Program-made: the position numbers and the translations under genes
The notes under the pieces: generated by a model
Told to the model about the DNA's origin: nothing
The model's database searches: none
What the model saw: the letters and a program-made list of their open reading frames with translations, nothing else
Shown: in pieces, positions 14,863 through 23,636 of the stretch
Layout of the letters: each line of letters opens with the position of its first letter
Position numbering within the stretch: position 1 is the stretch's first letter
Assembly (NCBI GenBank): GCA_965197405.1
Contig: OZ240206.1
Location: forward strand, 2,666,001 to 2,730,000
Length of the DNA stretch: 64,000 nucleotides
Source of the DNA: G965197405 sp965197405
Lineage (GTDB): Bacteria; Chloroflexota; Dehalococcoidia; Lucifugimonadales; JAGWBF01
Reading direction: 5' to 3'

Positions 14863-16227
14863 ATGGACAAGATAGTTGACTACCTGAGCTCTTATGCCAC
14901 AGCGTTGAGATTCGAGGACATCCCCCACGAGGTGGTGCGGCAGACGAAACGTATGGCGGTGGACACCCTGGGTTGCGCCATCGGGGGGTTCAATGGCGAA
15001 CCCAGTCGAATAGCGAGGGAGTTGGCTGGCACCGTATCCAGCAGCCGGCCCGCCACCGTACTGGGCAGCGGCCAGCGTACTACTCCCGACATGGCCGCCT
15101 TTGCCAACGGGGTGATGGTACGCTATCTGGACTACAACGACGGGTACACCAGCAAGGAATCGGGCCACCCCAGCGATGCCATCGCCGGCATCCTTTCACC
15201 TGCGGAGGTGGCCCACGCCGACGGCAAGGCCGTCCTCACCGCCACTGTCCTGGCTTATGAGGTCTTCTGCCGGCTGTGCGATGCCGTGTCGGTGCGGAGC
15301 AGGGCCTTTGACCACGTGACCCTGGGAGTCATCGCCAGCGGCCTGGGCGCGGCCAAGGTTATGGGCCTCTCCCAGGCCCAGACCGCCCAGACCCTCAACC
15401 TGTGCGTCGCCGCCAATACGGCCCTCTACCAGACGCGCATCGGTGACGTGTCCCTGTGGAAGGGCTGCGCCTTCGCCAACGCCAGCCGCAATGCGGTATT
15501 CGCCGCTCTTCTGGCCGAGCGGGGCCTCACCGGACCGTCTCCCATCTTCGAGGGGCCGGGTGGGTTCTTCAAGGCAGTCAGCGGCGGCACGTTCGCTCTG
15601 GAGCCTTTCGGAGGCGACGGCAGGCCCTTCAAGGTTATGGAGGCCACCATCAAGCGTTTCCCCCTGGGACTCTACTCCCAGACGGTGGTGGAGGCTGCGC
15701 TGGACGTGAGAGATAAGCTGCCCGGTGTGGAGAATATCGCCGAGGTCAAGGTCGAGACTCTCAAGACCGCGGTGGATATTATGGCCGGCGACGAGGAGAA
15801 ATGGGCCCCGCCAAATCGGGAGACCGCGGACCACAGTATGCCCTATACGGTAGCGGTGGCCCTGATGTACGGCTCGGTGGAGGAGCGCCACTTCGACCAG
15901 GAGTACCTTCACAGCCCTCGACTCCTCGACCTGGTGCGGAAGGTAAAGGTCTCCGTGTCCGAGGAGGCCAATCGCCGCGCTCCGGAGGCTATGCTGAGCA
16001 CCGTCGAGGTCGTTACCTCTTCAGGGGAGAGTTTCCGTTCCTCGGAGGTCCCTTATCACCGGGGCCACTGGAAGAACCCGATGACCGAGCAGGAGATTGA
16101 GGAGAAATTTCGTTCCCTGGCCCAGGGCCTGCTGACCCCCGCGCGTACCGATGCCCTCTTGGAGCACCTGTGGGACCTGGAGCGGGTGGAGGACATCGGC
16201 CAGGTGATTCAGATGGTAAGGGTGTAG
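14863..16227 (+). CDS. MmgE/PrpD-family protein
   Basis: A 454-aa protein of the 2-methylcitrate dehydratase (PrpD) / cis-aconitate decarboxylase / MmgE fold. Characteristic stretches are the VDTLGCAIGGFNG segment near residue 40, FANGVMVRYLDYNDGY near 85 and GHPSDAIAGIL near 108. The family dehydrates or decarboxylates tricarboxylates, but many environmental members have unknown substrates, and no prpB, prpC or acnD neighbour is present to support a methylcitrate cycle. I chose the ATG at 14863, which has GGAGGTG upstream; an in-frame start at 14806 adds 19 unlike residues. It converges on the LLM gene at 16252. Confidence 0.87.
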   Translation: MDKIVDYLSSYATALRFEDIPHEVVRQTKRMAVDTLGCAIGGFNGEPSRIARELAGTVSSSRPATVLGSGQRTTPDMAAFANGVMVRYLDYNDGYTSKESGHPSDAIAGILSPAEVAHADGKAVLTATVLAYEVFCRLCDAVSVRSRAFDHVTLGVIASGLGAAKVMGLSQAQTAQTLNLCVAANTALYQTRIGDVSLWKGCAFANASRNAVFAALLAERGLTGPSPIFEGPGGFFKAVSGGTFALEPFGGDGRPFKVMEATIKRFPLGLYSQTVVEAALDVRDKLPGVENIAEVKVETLKTAVDIMAGDEEKWAPPNRETADHSMPYTVAVALMYGSVEERHFDQEYLHSPRLLDLVRKVKVSVSEEANRRAPEAMLSTVEVVTSSGESFRSSEVPYHRGHWKNPMTEQEIEEKFRSLAQGLLTPARTDALLEHLWDLERVEDIGQVIQMVRV

Positions 16228-16251
16228 AGGCGGCGCAGGTCCTCCGTGTCT

Positions 16252-17091
16252 CTACAGGACCTGGCGGGCGATGCTCTCCAGATGGGCCGCCGCATCGTCG
16301 GTTGACGTACCGGGCAGCCTGACCACCGCCCGGCCCGCGCCGGCATCCTCAAAGGCCTTTATCTCCTCCCTGTCGGGGCTTCGGCCAAAGACCGAAATCT
16401 CGATAGATTGAGGGTTTCTGCCCGCTTTGCCAGCCAACTCGTCCAGGGTGGCCCTACCGGCCCTCACCTGCTCAGGGGTCACCTGGTTGGGCAGCCAGCC
16501 ATCGCCCCAGGCCGCCACGCGCTTGAACACGTTTCTCGCAGTGCCGCCGAGGATGACCGGAGGATGGGGCTTCTGCACCGGCCTGGGGAAAGAGCGCACT
16601 GGTGGGAAGTCGTAGTACTCGCCGTGGTATTCCGCCTCCTCGTTGGTCCAGAGGGCCTTCATTGCCAGGACCGCATCACGAGTCTGGCTCCAGCGGTGTG
16701 GGAAATTGCCGCCCAGCAGTTCCGTCTCCTCCTTGTTCCAGCCCGCCCCGATGCCGAAGAGGAACCTGCCGCCGGAGCACTGGTCGAGGGTGGCGATTAC
16801 CTTGGCCAGGACGAGGGGGTTACGCTCGGGCACCAGGCAGACCCCGGTCCCTAGCTTCAGCGTGCTGGTCACTCCGGAAGCCCGGGCTAACGCCACAAAG
16901 GGGTCCATCATGTGGGAATAGGACTCGGGAATCGGGCCGCCCTGGGGGAATGGCGACGTCACATTCACGGGCATGATGGGATGCTCCGGTATCCAGAAGG
17001 ACTCGAACCCCAGCTCCTCTGCCTTCTGGGCCAGGACGGCCACGTCTACCGGGGCGTTTACTACAGTGGGCACCGAAATGCCGATTTTCAT
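16252..17091 (-). CDS. LLM-class (luciferase-like) F420/FMN-dependent oxidoreductase
   Basis: A 279-aa TIM-barrel oxidoreductase of the bacterial luciferase superfamily. Family blocks include LAQKAEELGFESFWIPEHP, LKLGTGVCLVPERNPLVLAK, CSGGRFLFGIGAGWNKEE and the C-terminal-half PPVILGG. Many such proteins use coenzyme F420, and a cofE gene is present in this window, but flavin use cannot be excluded and the substrate is unknown. It follows the NIPSNAP gene by 72 nt on the same strand and probably shares the promoter at 17887-17915. Confidence 0.88.
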   Translation of the reverse strand: MKIGISVPTVVNAPVDVAVLAQKAEELGFESFWIPEHPIMPVNVTSPFPQGGPIPESYSHMMDPFVALARASGVTSTLKLGTGVCLVPERNPLVLAKVIATLDQCSGGRFLFGIGAGWNKEETELLGGNFPHRWSQTRDAVLAMKALWTNEEAEYHGEYYDFPPVRSFPRPVQKPHPPVILGGTARNVFKRVAAWGDGWLPNQVTPEQVRAGRATLDELAGKAGRNPQSIEISVFGRSPDREEIKAFEDAGAGRAVVRLPGTSTDDAAAHLESIARQVL

Positions 17092-17163
17092 GGTTATCTC
17101 CTTTTATTGGGAAGTCGCAGACCAGAGGGGCGCGTAGCTCGTCCACCCCGCCGTCTATCTCAT

Positions 17164-17778
17164 CTATCTCATGGGCGAGAATGACGCCGGGACCAGGAGC
17201 TTGCTCTCCATGCTAATCTGGAACTCACGGGTCGGCGGGGGCCAGTGGGGGTCATTGAACGCTTCGGAGCGGACCCGGTCCCTCTCGGCCATATCCTTAT
17301 AGGGCCATACGTGATACCACCTGTTAAGCCCACCTAGCTCGCTGTACCAGCAGGCAGCCAGGGGCGAGTACTTCTCCCGGTGGGGGACTGCCTCCGACCA
17401 CCGCTTGACGACCTCGGGGATGCTGGCCGGCTGGTAGACGTATATGCGCATCTCGTAGATGTTGCCCAACTGCTGCTCCCCCAGGGGCCGCATGAAGGGA
17501 GCGGGTATCAGAATCTCCGACTCCATGTTGAGGACCACGTCGGAGGTGCGAGGCGGCCAGTTGGGGTCCTTGGCTGCTTCGGCCCTTACTTTTGTGCGCT
17601 CCGCCAGGTCCTCGTAGGGCCAGACGTGAATCACCTGGTTCAGGGGTCCAATCTCCGTGTGCCAGAATGCTGCCATCTTGGAATACTTCTCCCGGTGGGG
17701 GAGCGCTTCGGCGAACCTGTCTTCAAACTCGGGTACAGTACCGGGTTTCAAGTCGTATGTACGCATCTCGTAGATCAT
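17164..17778 (-). CDS. NIPSNAP-family protein with two tandem domains
   Basis: A 204-aa protein made of two repeated dimeric alpha/beta-barrel (NIPSNAP) domains of about 100 aa each. The first begins MIYEMRTYDLKPGTVPEF and the second IYEMRIYVYQPASIPEV; each contains a PHREKYS and an HVWPY segment at equivalent places. NIPSNAP proteins have no firmly known activity. A single domain usually forms a dimer, so the tandem arrangement would make a pseudo-dimer in one chain. It is the first gene after a good minus-strand promoter, with an LLM oxidoreductase downstream. Confidence 0.88.
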   Translation of the reverse strand: MIYEMRTYDLKPGTVPEFEDRFAEALPHREKYSKMAAFWHTEIGPLNQVIHVWPYEDLAERTKVRAEAAKDPNWPPRTSDVVLNMESEILIPAPFMRPLGEQQLGNIYEMRIYVYQPASIPEVVKRWSEAVPHREKYSPLAACWYSELGGLNRWYHVWPYKDMAERDRVRSEAFNDPHWPPPTREFQISMESKLLVPASFSPMR

Positions 17779-17886
17779 GGTCCCTCCCTGTGAATCGTGT
17801 GAAATGGCAGGGTATAGCGATGGGTCCGGCCTCTGGGCTGAGCACGGCTATAGCTCCATAGGGTACGGTCGAGGCCCATCACCCTC

Positions 17887-17915
17887 ATTCTACTTTAGAT
17901 GCACGGGCGTGACAA
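17887..17915 (-). promoter_or_regulatory. Sigma-70-type promoter TTGTCA-N17-TAGAAT for NIPSNAP-LLM
   Basis: On the minus strand -35 TTGTCA covers 17910-17915 and -10 TAGAAT covers 17887-17892, with a 17-nt spacer. It lies about 110 nt upstream of the NIPSNAP start and back-to-back with the guaB3 promoter at 17979. Confidence 0.65.
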
Positions 17916-17978
17916 CCGTCCCGTGTTCGAGCAAAATCACAAGGCTGTGTTGTACATAAACTTTAGCTATCTTCTTGC

Positions 17979-18007
17979 TTGACTTTCATACCCGCCTCTG
18001 CTAGAGT
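17979..18007 (+). promoter_or_regulatory. Sigma-70-type promoter TTGACT-N17-TAGAGT for the GuaB3 gene
   Basis: -35 TTGACT is at 17979-17984 and -10 TAGAGT at 18002-18007, with a 17-nt spacer. The leader to the ATG at 18123 is about 110 nt. The rest of the 344-bp gap 17779-18122 holds only the divergent promoter and no other feature I can support. Confidence 0.6.
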
Positions 18008-18122
18008 CTTGCCTACCAATCCCCACCCTTGCAATGCCCCAGGGCACTATGGCACGAGCGACTGAAGTGCTACTTCCCCATTCATGGCCTGCCGAAGGGC
18101 CGCGATGAGAGGTGACTCAACA

Positions 18123-19259
18123 ATGAGTGCGCCGATGTTTAAGGAGCTTCGCCGGGCCTACGGATTCGATGAGATAGCCATCGTTCCCGGAGAGGTAACC
18201 ATCAACCCCAACATGTCCGCCACGAATTTCACCATTGGAGACCACCAGTTCAATATCCCTATAATGGCCTCCGCCATGGACGCCGTGGTATCCCCGGCCT
18301 TTGCAACTCTGATGGACCAGGCGGGCGGGCTGGGCGTCCTCAATTTAGAGGGCATATATACACGCTATGAGGACCCCTACTCGGTCTTGGAAGAGATAAC
18401 GGCGGCACCCCAGGCGGAAGCGACGGCCCTGCTCCAGCGCGTCTACTCTGAGCCGGTCAAGGAAGAGCTGATCGGCAAGTCCATCAAGCAGATAAAGAGT
18501 TCCGGGGCGGTGTGCTCCATATCCGTCACCCCTCAGAACACCAAGCTGCTCTCGCATATAGCGGTAGAGGCGGGGGCCGACATTGTGGTGGTGCAGTCCA
18601 CCGTCACCACCGCAAGGCATATGTCCCAGAGCTACCGGGGGCTTATCTTCTCGGAGCTATGCCAGACCCTCAACGTGCCCGTATTGGTGGGCAACTGCGT
18701 GGCCTACAGCACCGCCCTGGAGCTGATGGAGACGGGCATAAACGGAATCCTGGTCGGAGTAGGCCCGGGGGCAGCCTGCACCACGCGAGAGGTGGTGGGG
18801 ATAGGCGTGCCCCAGGTCACGGCCACCCTTGAGTGCGCCTCGGCTAGGGAAGAGTATTTCCGGCGTACCGGCAGGTACGTGTCGGTCATCACCGACGGCG
18901 GAATCAGGACCGGCGGGGACCTGTGCAAGTCCATAGCCTGCGGCGCGGACGCGGTGATGCTGGGGACTCCCTTCGCCCAGGCAGAGGAAGCCCCGGGTAG
19001 GGGCTTCAACTGGGGAATGGCCAACTCTCACCCGGAGCTTCCCAGGGGCACCAGGATAAAGGTTGGCACCAAAAGCCCCTTGAGCAACATCCTCTTCGGA
19101 CCCACATCCGCCACCGATGGCACTCAGAACCTCGCGGGGGCGTTGAAGATAGCTATGGGCATGTGCGGCGCCTACACCATCCGCGACCTGCACAAGGCCC
19201 AGGTTGTCATTGCGCCTTCCATAAAGACCGAGGGCAAGATATTCCAGACGGCGCAGTAA
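18123..19259 (+). CDS. guaB3: GuaB3-type IMP dehydrogenase family protein
   Basis: A 378-aa TIM-barrel enzyme of the IMP dehydrogenase/GMP reductase superfamily without the CBS-domain insert. Recognisable elements are NIPIMASAMDAVVS near residue 50, the catalytic-loop-like GPGAACTTREVVG with its cysteine, and VITDGGIRTGGDLCKSIACG, the phosphate-binding region. The GuaB3 (IMPDH-family) subgroup of actinobacteria and cyanobacteria has this length and lacks CBS domains; it is thought to act in guanine nucleotide synthesis. The ATG at 18123 follows GAGGTGA. An upstream in-frame ATG at 18084 is weaker. Confidence 0.85.
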   Translation: MSAPMFKELRRAYGFDEIAIVPGEVTINPNMSATNFTIGDHQFNIPIMASAMDAVVSPAFATLMDQAGGLGVLNLEGIYTRYEDPYSVLEEITAAPQAEATALLQRVYSEPVKEELIGKSIKQIKSSGAVCSISVTPQNTKLLSHIAVEAGADIVVVQSTVTTARHMSQSYRGLIFSELCQTLNVPVLVGNCVAYSTALELMETGINGILVGVGPGAACTTREVVGIGVPQVTATLECASAREEYFRRTGRYVSVITDGGIRTGGDLCKSIACGADAVMLGTPFAQAEEAPGRGFNWGMANSHPELPRGTRIKVGTKSPLSNILFGPTSATDGTQNLAGALKIAMGMCGAYTIRDLHKAQVVIAPSIKTEGKIFQTAQ

Positions 19260-19328
19260 TGCGACCGAGGACCTGTTCGCCTTAACGCAACTCATTGAAG
19301 ACGAGATCGAATATATCTGCGCCGCGCC

Positions 19329-20375
19329 CTACCTGTTCCAGGGTGGTTTGAGGGCAGCCACCAACTCGCTCTCGACCGCTAGTCGGTCTTGCTTATCGCC
19401 ATCTATCGAATGGAACCACAGAGCCAACTTCGCCCCAGTCTTGGTTTCCCTGTAGATTAGATTGTTGACTCGGCAATTCGTCTCCTGGCCGCCCTTGTAG
19501 CAATTCCGAGGTGATATGCGGCCGTATCCGGTTGTTCCCCAGCGGTCTTCTAGGTTCTGGCATTCGCCGACATAGCATGGATCGTCGCCATTCGTAAGAA
19601 CGTATATGCCGCTTTGCTGCCAACCAAACGCCACCCGAAACTGGCAGAATGGCCCCTCACCATACTTGTGCAATGGCAGATCGCGCTCGTTGCGAAACTT
19701 GGACTGCGGCAATTCTTCGATGATTTCGCCACGTTCGTCGCGCTCCGGTCGAATCGGTCCGATGTATGAGAAGGAGAGGCCTGCAAAGCTGTGTTCGAGC
19801 GTCACCTCATCTTCCTTGCGGCTCGGGCGCGTCGATGATACGGAGACAGCCTCAGCCCGAGCCCCTGACGTTACGCGAGATTTGGATGGCGACGAACGCG
19901 GGAAGCTCGTAGAAGTGCGATTCCAAGACGGATTTAGGGCGTCAACCAATCGAGACTTACCTGCACTACGGCCTATGTCATCCTCAACGGCGTGGAACCA
20001 TAGGATGACCTCTACTCCCTGCCGAGCTTCGTCAAGAATCAGGGCGTTGATCCTACAGTGAGTTTGTTGTCCACCTTTGTAGCGAACTGCCGATGGTGTT
20101 ATGCGGCCAACGAAGTTCCAAATTATTGCAAGGTTCTGGCATTCGCCAACATAGTGCACGGTATCCCCACACGTAATGACATAGATGCCGCTACGTCGCC
20201 AACGATCTTCCCTCGCAATTCGAAACCGGCAGAATGGCCCCTCACCGTACTTATGCAGCAGCAGATTGGCTGGCGATTCCGGTCTCTCCTCGATCAACGC
20301 ACCCCGGCCATCGCGCTCCGGCTGTATCACCCCGACGCGCTCGAATGCGTACTCTGCAAAGCTGCGTCCCATCAC
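19329..20375 (-). CDS. Protein with two tandem GIY-YIG-like nuclease domains
   Basis: A 348-aa protein containing two copies of one module. Each has an LHKYGEGPFC lead-in, a GIYV...YVGECQNL signature (GIY at 63-65 and 256-258, YVG at 75-77 and 268-270), a KGGQ block and a WFH...P.WNR end. These fit the GIY-YIG nuclease fold. The second module keeps acidic residues before the terminal helix (ESELVAAL), whereas the first has KSRLVDAL, so the usual catalytic glutamate may be lost there. A Ser/Arg-rich linker (about 152-190) joins them. Its base composition is lower in G+C than its neighbours, suggesting transfer. The function is unknown. Confidence 0.75.
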   Translation of the reverse strand: MMGRSFAEYAFERVGVIQPERDGRGALIEERPESPANLLLHKYGEGPFCRFRIAREDRWRRSGIYVITCGDTVHYVGECQNLAIIWNFVGRITPSAVRYKGGQQTHCRINALILDEARQGVEVILWFHAVEDDIGRSAGKSRLVDALNPSWNRTSTSFPRSSPSKSRVTSGARAEAVSVSSTRPSRKEDEVTLEHSFAGLSFSYIGPIRPERDERGEIIEELPQSKFRNERDLPLHKYGEGPFCQFRVAFGWQQSGIYVLTNGDDPCYVGECQNLEDRWGTTGYGRISPRNCYKGGQETNCRVNNLIYRETKTGAKLALWFHSIDGDKQDRLAVESELVAALKPPWNR

Positions 20376-20438
20376 GTATACATACCTCTAAGCTCGCGGG
20401 TTGTAAAATGACCTTGAGCATTTGCAAGTCCGATATGC

Positions 20439-21710
20439 TCACGTTGCAGCAGGCCCCAAGACAAGCTCCCGGACCTCACCGGGGCGCTGGAGCAGACCGA
20501 CCACTCCCTCAATGGCCTCCTCCGTTGCCTGCTCGATGGTATCCAGGCCCAAACGCCCGCCGTCGGGGTGCATCATCAGGCGGAAGGTCGGCGCCGCGCC
20601 CGGATACCCCGTGATTGGGATGGTCACCATGCCGTAGTCCCTGAGCATGAGGAAGGAGGCCGTCACGCTCATCTCCTCGGCTATGAGGCGAGTCTCCCGC
20701 ACCTGAGCCCGAGACAGGGCCAGCTCGCCGAAATCCTGGGCGGACATCGCCACGCCCGGCCCGGCCTGATACACGTATTCGCCGTACCTGGACCGGAACC
20801 GCTCCATCAGCTCGCGCGCCAGTCGCCCGGCCTCCTGCACCCTCTCCCGGTCGTAGGCTTCCATACCCCTCAGCCCGGCGACGTAGTGCCCCGACTGCGC
20901 TTCCAGGCCGTACTGGAAGACCTGGGTCTGAATCCTCTCCATCAACTCCCGCTTCGCCACCACGGCGGCGCACCTGGGTCCCGGGACGTGCTTGTCCAGG
21001 GACCATACCGTTATATCTACGTCTCCGAGGCCGAAGCTGGCAGGCTCGTCGTAGAAGATGCTGCGCGAGGCCATGTGCGCGTCGTCCGCCACCACGATCA
21101 GGTCGAGGCCTTTGGCGGCGGCGATGGTGCGGGCCACGTCGGCAGCGGGAAGATGGTACTTCTGGGGGGTCATGGGCGTGATGACCACCATGCTCCACGG
21201 GCCTTGCTTCAGGGCCTCCTCCAGTGCATCAACCCCCTGCACTTCGTAGAAATGGCCGCCTGCAAGCTCCACCGACTGCTGTACGCAGGGGTGGGACCGG
21301 CCGTTGGGGACAATCGAAAGGACTCTGTCCCCGTGTTTCACCATAGCCAGCATGATGCCCAGCACGCCGGAAGTCACCCGGTTGCAGATAACGGCAGCAT
21401 GTTCTTTGGGGTCGCCCCCGGTGTGCCGGATGGCAAGCTCCTCGGCCCTGCCGCCGAAGTAGGCGTAGAAGGAGAACTGGGAGTCCAGGGACGGAAGGTC
21501 CTCCGGGTCCAGGGGAAATGCCCGCACAAGGCCCGTCATGTTGTAAATGCTCTCCTTTCCCAGGGAGAGCACGCGTTGGCGGATTATATTCCGACCGTGC
21601 AGCGCCTTTTGTGACTCCACGTCAGGACTGCTGATTATGTTGCCGTAGCGGTACTTCGCCGGCGCCTCCAATACAACGTCAGGCATATCCGAGTCGAGAG
21701 TTTCGGCCAT
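20439..21710 (-). CDS. PLP-dependent fold-type-I enzyme, function unknown
   Basis: A 423-aa protein of the aspartate-aminotransferase-like fold. The likely Schiff-base lysine is in VWSLDKHVPGPR and the PLP-ring aspartate in LIVVADDAHMAS. The pattern (a helix-rich start, GVLGIMLAMVKHGDRVLSI, then the lysine followed by G/P-rich residues) resembles the SelA, tryptophanase and beta-eliminating lyase groups more than true aminotransferases, but I cannot place it in a named family. It is the last gene of the long minus-strand run that includes hisIE; no link to histidine synthesis is evident. Confidence 0.7.
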   Translation of the reverse strand: MAETLDSDMPDVVLEAPAKYRYGNIISSPDVESQKALHGRNIIRQRVLSLGKESIYNMTGLVRAFPLDPEDLPSLDSQFSFYAYFGGRAEELAIRHTGGDPKEHAAVICNRVTSGVLGIMLAMVKHGDRVLSIVPNGRSHPCVQQSVELAGGHFYEVQGVDALEEALKQGPWSMVVITPMTPQKYHLPAADVARTIAAAKGLDLIVVADDAHMASRSIFYDEPASFGLGDVDITVWSLDKHVPGPRCAAVVAKRELMERIQTQVFQYGLEAQSGHYVAGLRGMEAYDRERVQEAGRLARELMERFRSRYGEYVYQAGPGVAMSAQDFGELALSRAQVRETRLIAEEMSVTASFLMLRDYGMVTIPITGYPGAAPTFRLMMHPDGGRLGLDTIEQATEEAIEGVVGLLQRPGEVRELVLGPAAT

Positions 21711-21813
21711 TGTCTACTCCTTCGGCGTAGTCCAAGGCCCACGCCGATAAAATTGTGACTCAGAGCTAGAGAAGCAACGCACCCAGGAGTATGGGAGCCA
21801 GCGTTGGCCTCCC

Positions 21814-22434
21814 TCATTGCCGCCGCTTCCGAAGCTCCTCCCATACCTGCTGGGGGGTCGCGCCGGAGGCGGAGAGGAGCACCATGAGGTGGTACATCAG
21901 GTCTGCCACCTCTCCGGGTAGCTTCTCAGTTTCACCCTGGCTCGCGGCTATGGCGCTCTCTCCGGCTTCCTCGATTACCTTCTGAGCGATGCGCCCTACC
22001 CCCCCGTGGAGAAGCTCTGCCGTGTAGCTGCCCTCGGGCATATCCCGTTTCCGCTCCTGGACCACCGCGAAAAGCTCCTCCAGTATCCCTGAACCCGTCT
22101 CGGTAGGTTGGAAAGAATCGGGCATGTCCTCCAGGGCAGTGAAGAAGCAGGACGTGTTGCCCGTATGACACGCCGGGCCGTCGGGTTCCACCTTGAGCAG
22201 CAGGGTATCGCCGTCGCAGTCCACGTAGGCTTCCTTGAGGTTCAGGTAGTTGCCCGATACCTCTCCCTTGTGCCATAGGTCCTCCCGGCTCCGGCTGTAG
22301 AACCACACTTGAATGCCGTCAATGGTGCGCTTCAAAGACCCTGGATTCATATACCCCAGCATGAGCACCTGCCCGGTGTTTATATCCTGGGCAATGGCAG
22401 GTATCAGTCCTTGCTCGTTTAGCTTCAACTCCAT
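21814..22434 (-). CDS. hisIE: Bifunctional phosphoribosyl-AMP cyclohydrolase / phosphoribosyl-ATP pyrophosphatase
   Basis: Carries out steps 2 and 3 of histidine synthesis. The 206-aa product joins a HisI domain (about 1-110), with DLWHKGEVSGN and YVDCDGDTLL leading to CHTGNTSCF, to a HisE domain (about 115-200) with KVIEEAGESAIAAS and the ADLMYHLMVLL helix. The start at 22434 has AAGGAGG at good spacing; an in-frame ATG at 22464 is upstream of that site. It lies in the same minus-strand run as hisF, hisA and hisH but is separated from hisF by a HAD gene and repeats. Confidence 0.95.
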   Translation of the reverse strand: MELKLNEQGLIPAIAQDINTGQVLMLGYMNPGSLKRTIDGIQVWFYSRSREDLWHKGEVSGNYLNLKEAYVDCDGDTLLLKVEPDGPACHTGNTSCFFTALEDMPDSFQPTETGSGILEELFAVVQERKRDMPEGSYTAELLHGGVGRIAQKVIEEAGESAIAASQGETEKLPGEVADLMYHLMVLLSASGATPQQVWEELRKRRQ

Positions 22435-22489
22435 TGGCTGTGCCTCCTTGGATACTTGGAACACTTGAAGAACACTTGAACAAGCGGGT

Positions 22490-23209
22490 TCAAGACGCCG
22501 ACTGCGCTATCTCCGTCAGCTCTACCAGGCTTCGTATCTCGTAGTCGGGGTCCGGTAATCGAGGGTCTAATGAGGCCCCATGACGGTTGACCCACGCTGT
22601 CCTCATTCCCACACCCCCGGCCCCCAGGACGTCATCGTATTGGGTATCGCCCACGTATATGGCCTCCTCCGGCCCGATCCCCAGACTGTCCATAATCTGC
22701 CTGAAGGGTGAGGGCAGCGGCTTATAGGCCCGCGCCTCCTCGGAGGAGAGCACGGCTTCGAATTTCCAGCCCGCCCTGGCAAGGGTCGGGAACAGGTAAT
22801 CGTCGTCGGCGTTGGAGAGCACGCCCGTCCTCCAGCGGGACTGGATAGCGGGCAGGGCTTCCAGCGCGTCCTGATAAGGCTCCCTCTCACCCATATCTCT
22901 TATGGCATCCTTTGCCGCCGCCGCCGCATCTCCTTCAAGACTCAGCCTGGAGAAGGCCCGACTGAAGCAATCGCGCCATGCCTCCTGGTAAGACTTGAAG
23001 GGCGGGCTCTTCTCCGGCTCCTCCAGGTTCTGCCGTTCCTGGCGGAAGCCGATTTCCAGGGCCTTCCATTCCCGGTACAGGACCTGGTGGTCTATCTCGA
23101 GACCTTGAGCGCGGCATATTCGCCGGAAGGTCTCTATCCACAGCCCTGGGTTGTTGTGGGCGAGGGTCTCGTAAACGTCAAAGATTATAGTGGTTATCAT
23201 GCCGCTCAT
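22490..23209 (-). CDS. HAD-superfamily hydrolase
   Basis: A roughly 240-aa phosphatase-like protein of the haloacid dehalogenase superfamily. Motif I is IIFDVYETL with the nucleophile Asp, motif II is VLSNADD, motif III is the lysine in EARAYKPLPSPF, and motif IV is YVGDTQYDDVLGA. The DVYETL form resembles the 2-haloacid-dehalogenase-type branch, but many such proteins are phosphatases. Starts at 23209 (used) or 23200 are equally plausible; a longer frame back to 23275 runs into repeat DNA. Its position between hisF and hisIE raises the possibility of a histidinol-phosphate phosphatase role, which is inference only. Confidence 0.82.
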   Translation of the reverse strand: MSGMITTIIFDVYETLAHNNPGLWIETFRRICRAQGLEIDHQVLYREWKALEIGFRQERQNLEEPEKSPPFKSYQEAWRDCFSRAFSRLSLEGDAAAAAKDAIRDMGEREPYQDALEALPAIQSRWRTGVLSNADDDYLFPTLARAGWKFEAVLSSEEARAYKPLPSPFRQIMDSLGIGPEEAIYVGDTQYDDVLGAGGVGMRTAWVNRHGASLDPRLPDPDYEIRSLVELTEIAQSAS

Positions 23210-23251
23210 AGCCTGGCCTGGGCTACCTCCCCATAAATATACTTCCGGATT

Positions 23252-23390
23252 TGTGAAAATAGCTGCACCCCCCATCCCGTCATTCCGGCCTTGAGCCGGA
23301 ATTCATATCTCCGGCTTCTGGACTCCCGCGAAAGCAGGAGTCCAGTGTGCAAGAGCTATTCTGGATTCCCGTTTTCACGGGAATGGCGGG
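23252..23390. repeat. Second repeat family (GTCATTCCGG type), copy 1
   Basis: The block carries GTGAAAATAG...GCACCCC, then GTCATTCCGGCCTTGAGCC, then GACTCCCGC...GCAGGAGTCC and a hairpin CCCGTTTTCACGGG. A related copy is at 29044-29170. It is distinct from the main palindromic family but shares its TGTCATTCCG edge. Confidence 0.7.
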
Positions 23391-23440
23391 TAGGGCTGGC
23401 TAAGATATTTATTCATTCATCAGTAATAAGCTCTCACAAC

Positions 23441-23570
23441 GGGTCAACTGTCACCCCCTGTTCAAGCCAGGGGCAGGCTCTGAGCGAAGCGAAGGGTCTA
23501 AAATCATTGCCTTGTTAGGCGTGCTGTTGCCCAAGCATTTTAGATTCCTCACTACGTTCGGAATGACAAA
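23441..23570 (-). repeat. Palindromic MITE-like repeat, partial (copy 3)
   Basis: Reverse-oriented copy starting GTCACCCCCTGTTCAAGCC and ending TTTAGATTCCTCACTACG...GAATGACA. The outer right end is missing. Together with 23252-23390 it fills the 427-bp gap between hisF and the HAD gene, inside an otherwise tight gene run. Confidence 0.75.
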
Positions 23571-23636
23571 GGATGGGCCGCAATTGGTTTATAAACACTC
23601 TCCTAGCTTCCGAGTGCCACGCCTTTGCGCAAGGCC

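Noticed and set aside
20439..21710. SelA (selenocysteine synthase) as identity of the PLP enzyme
   Set aside because: The resemblance is limited to the general fold and the lysine region; diagnostic SelA segments are not seen, so it does not count as evidence for Sec machinery.
23252..23570. CRISPR array
   Set aside because: The repeats are unequal, palindromic and not regularly spaced, with no unique spacers or cas genes.
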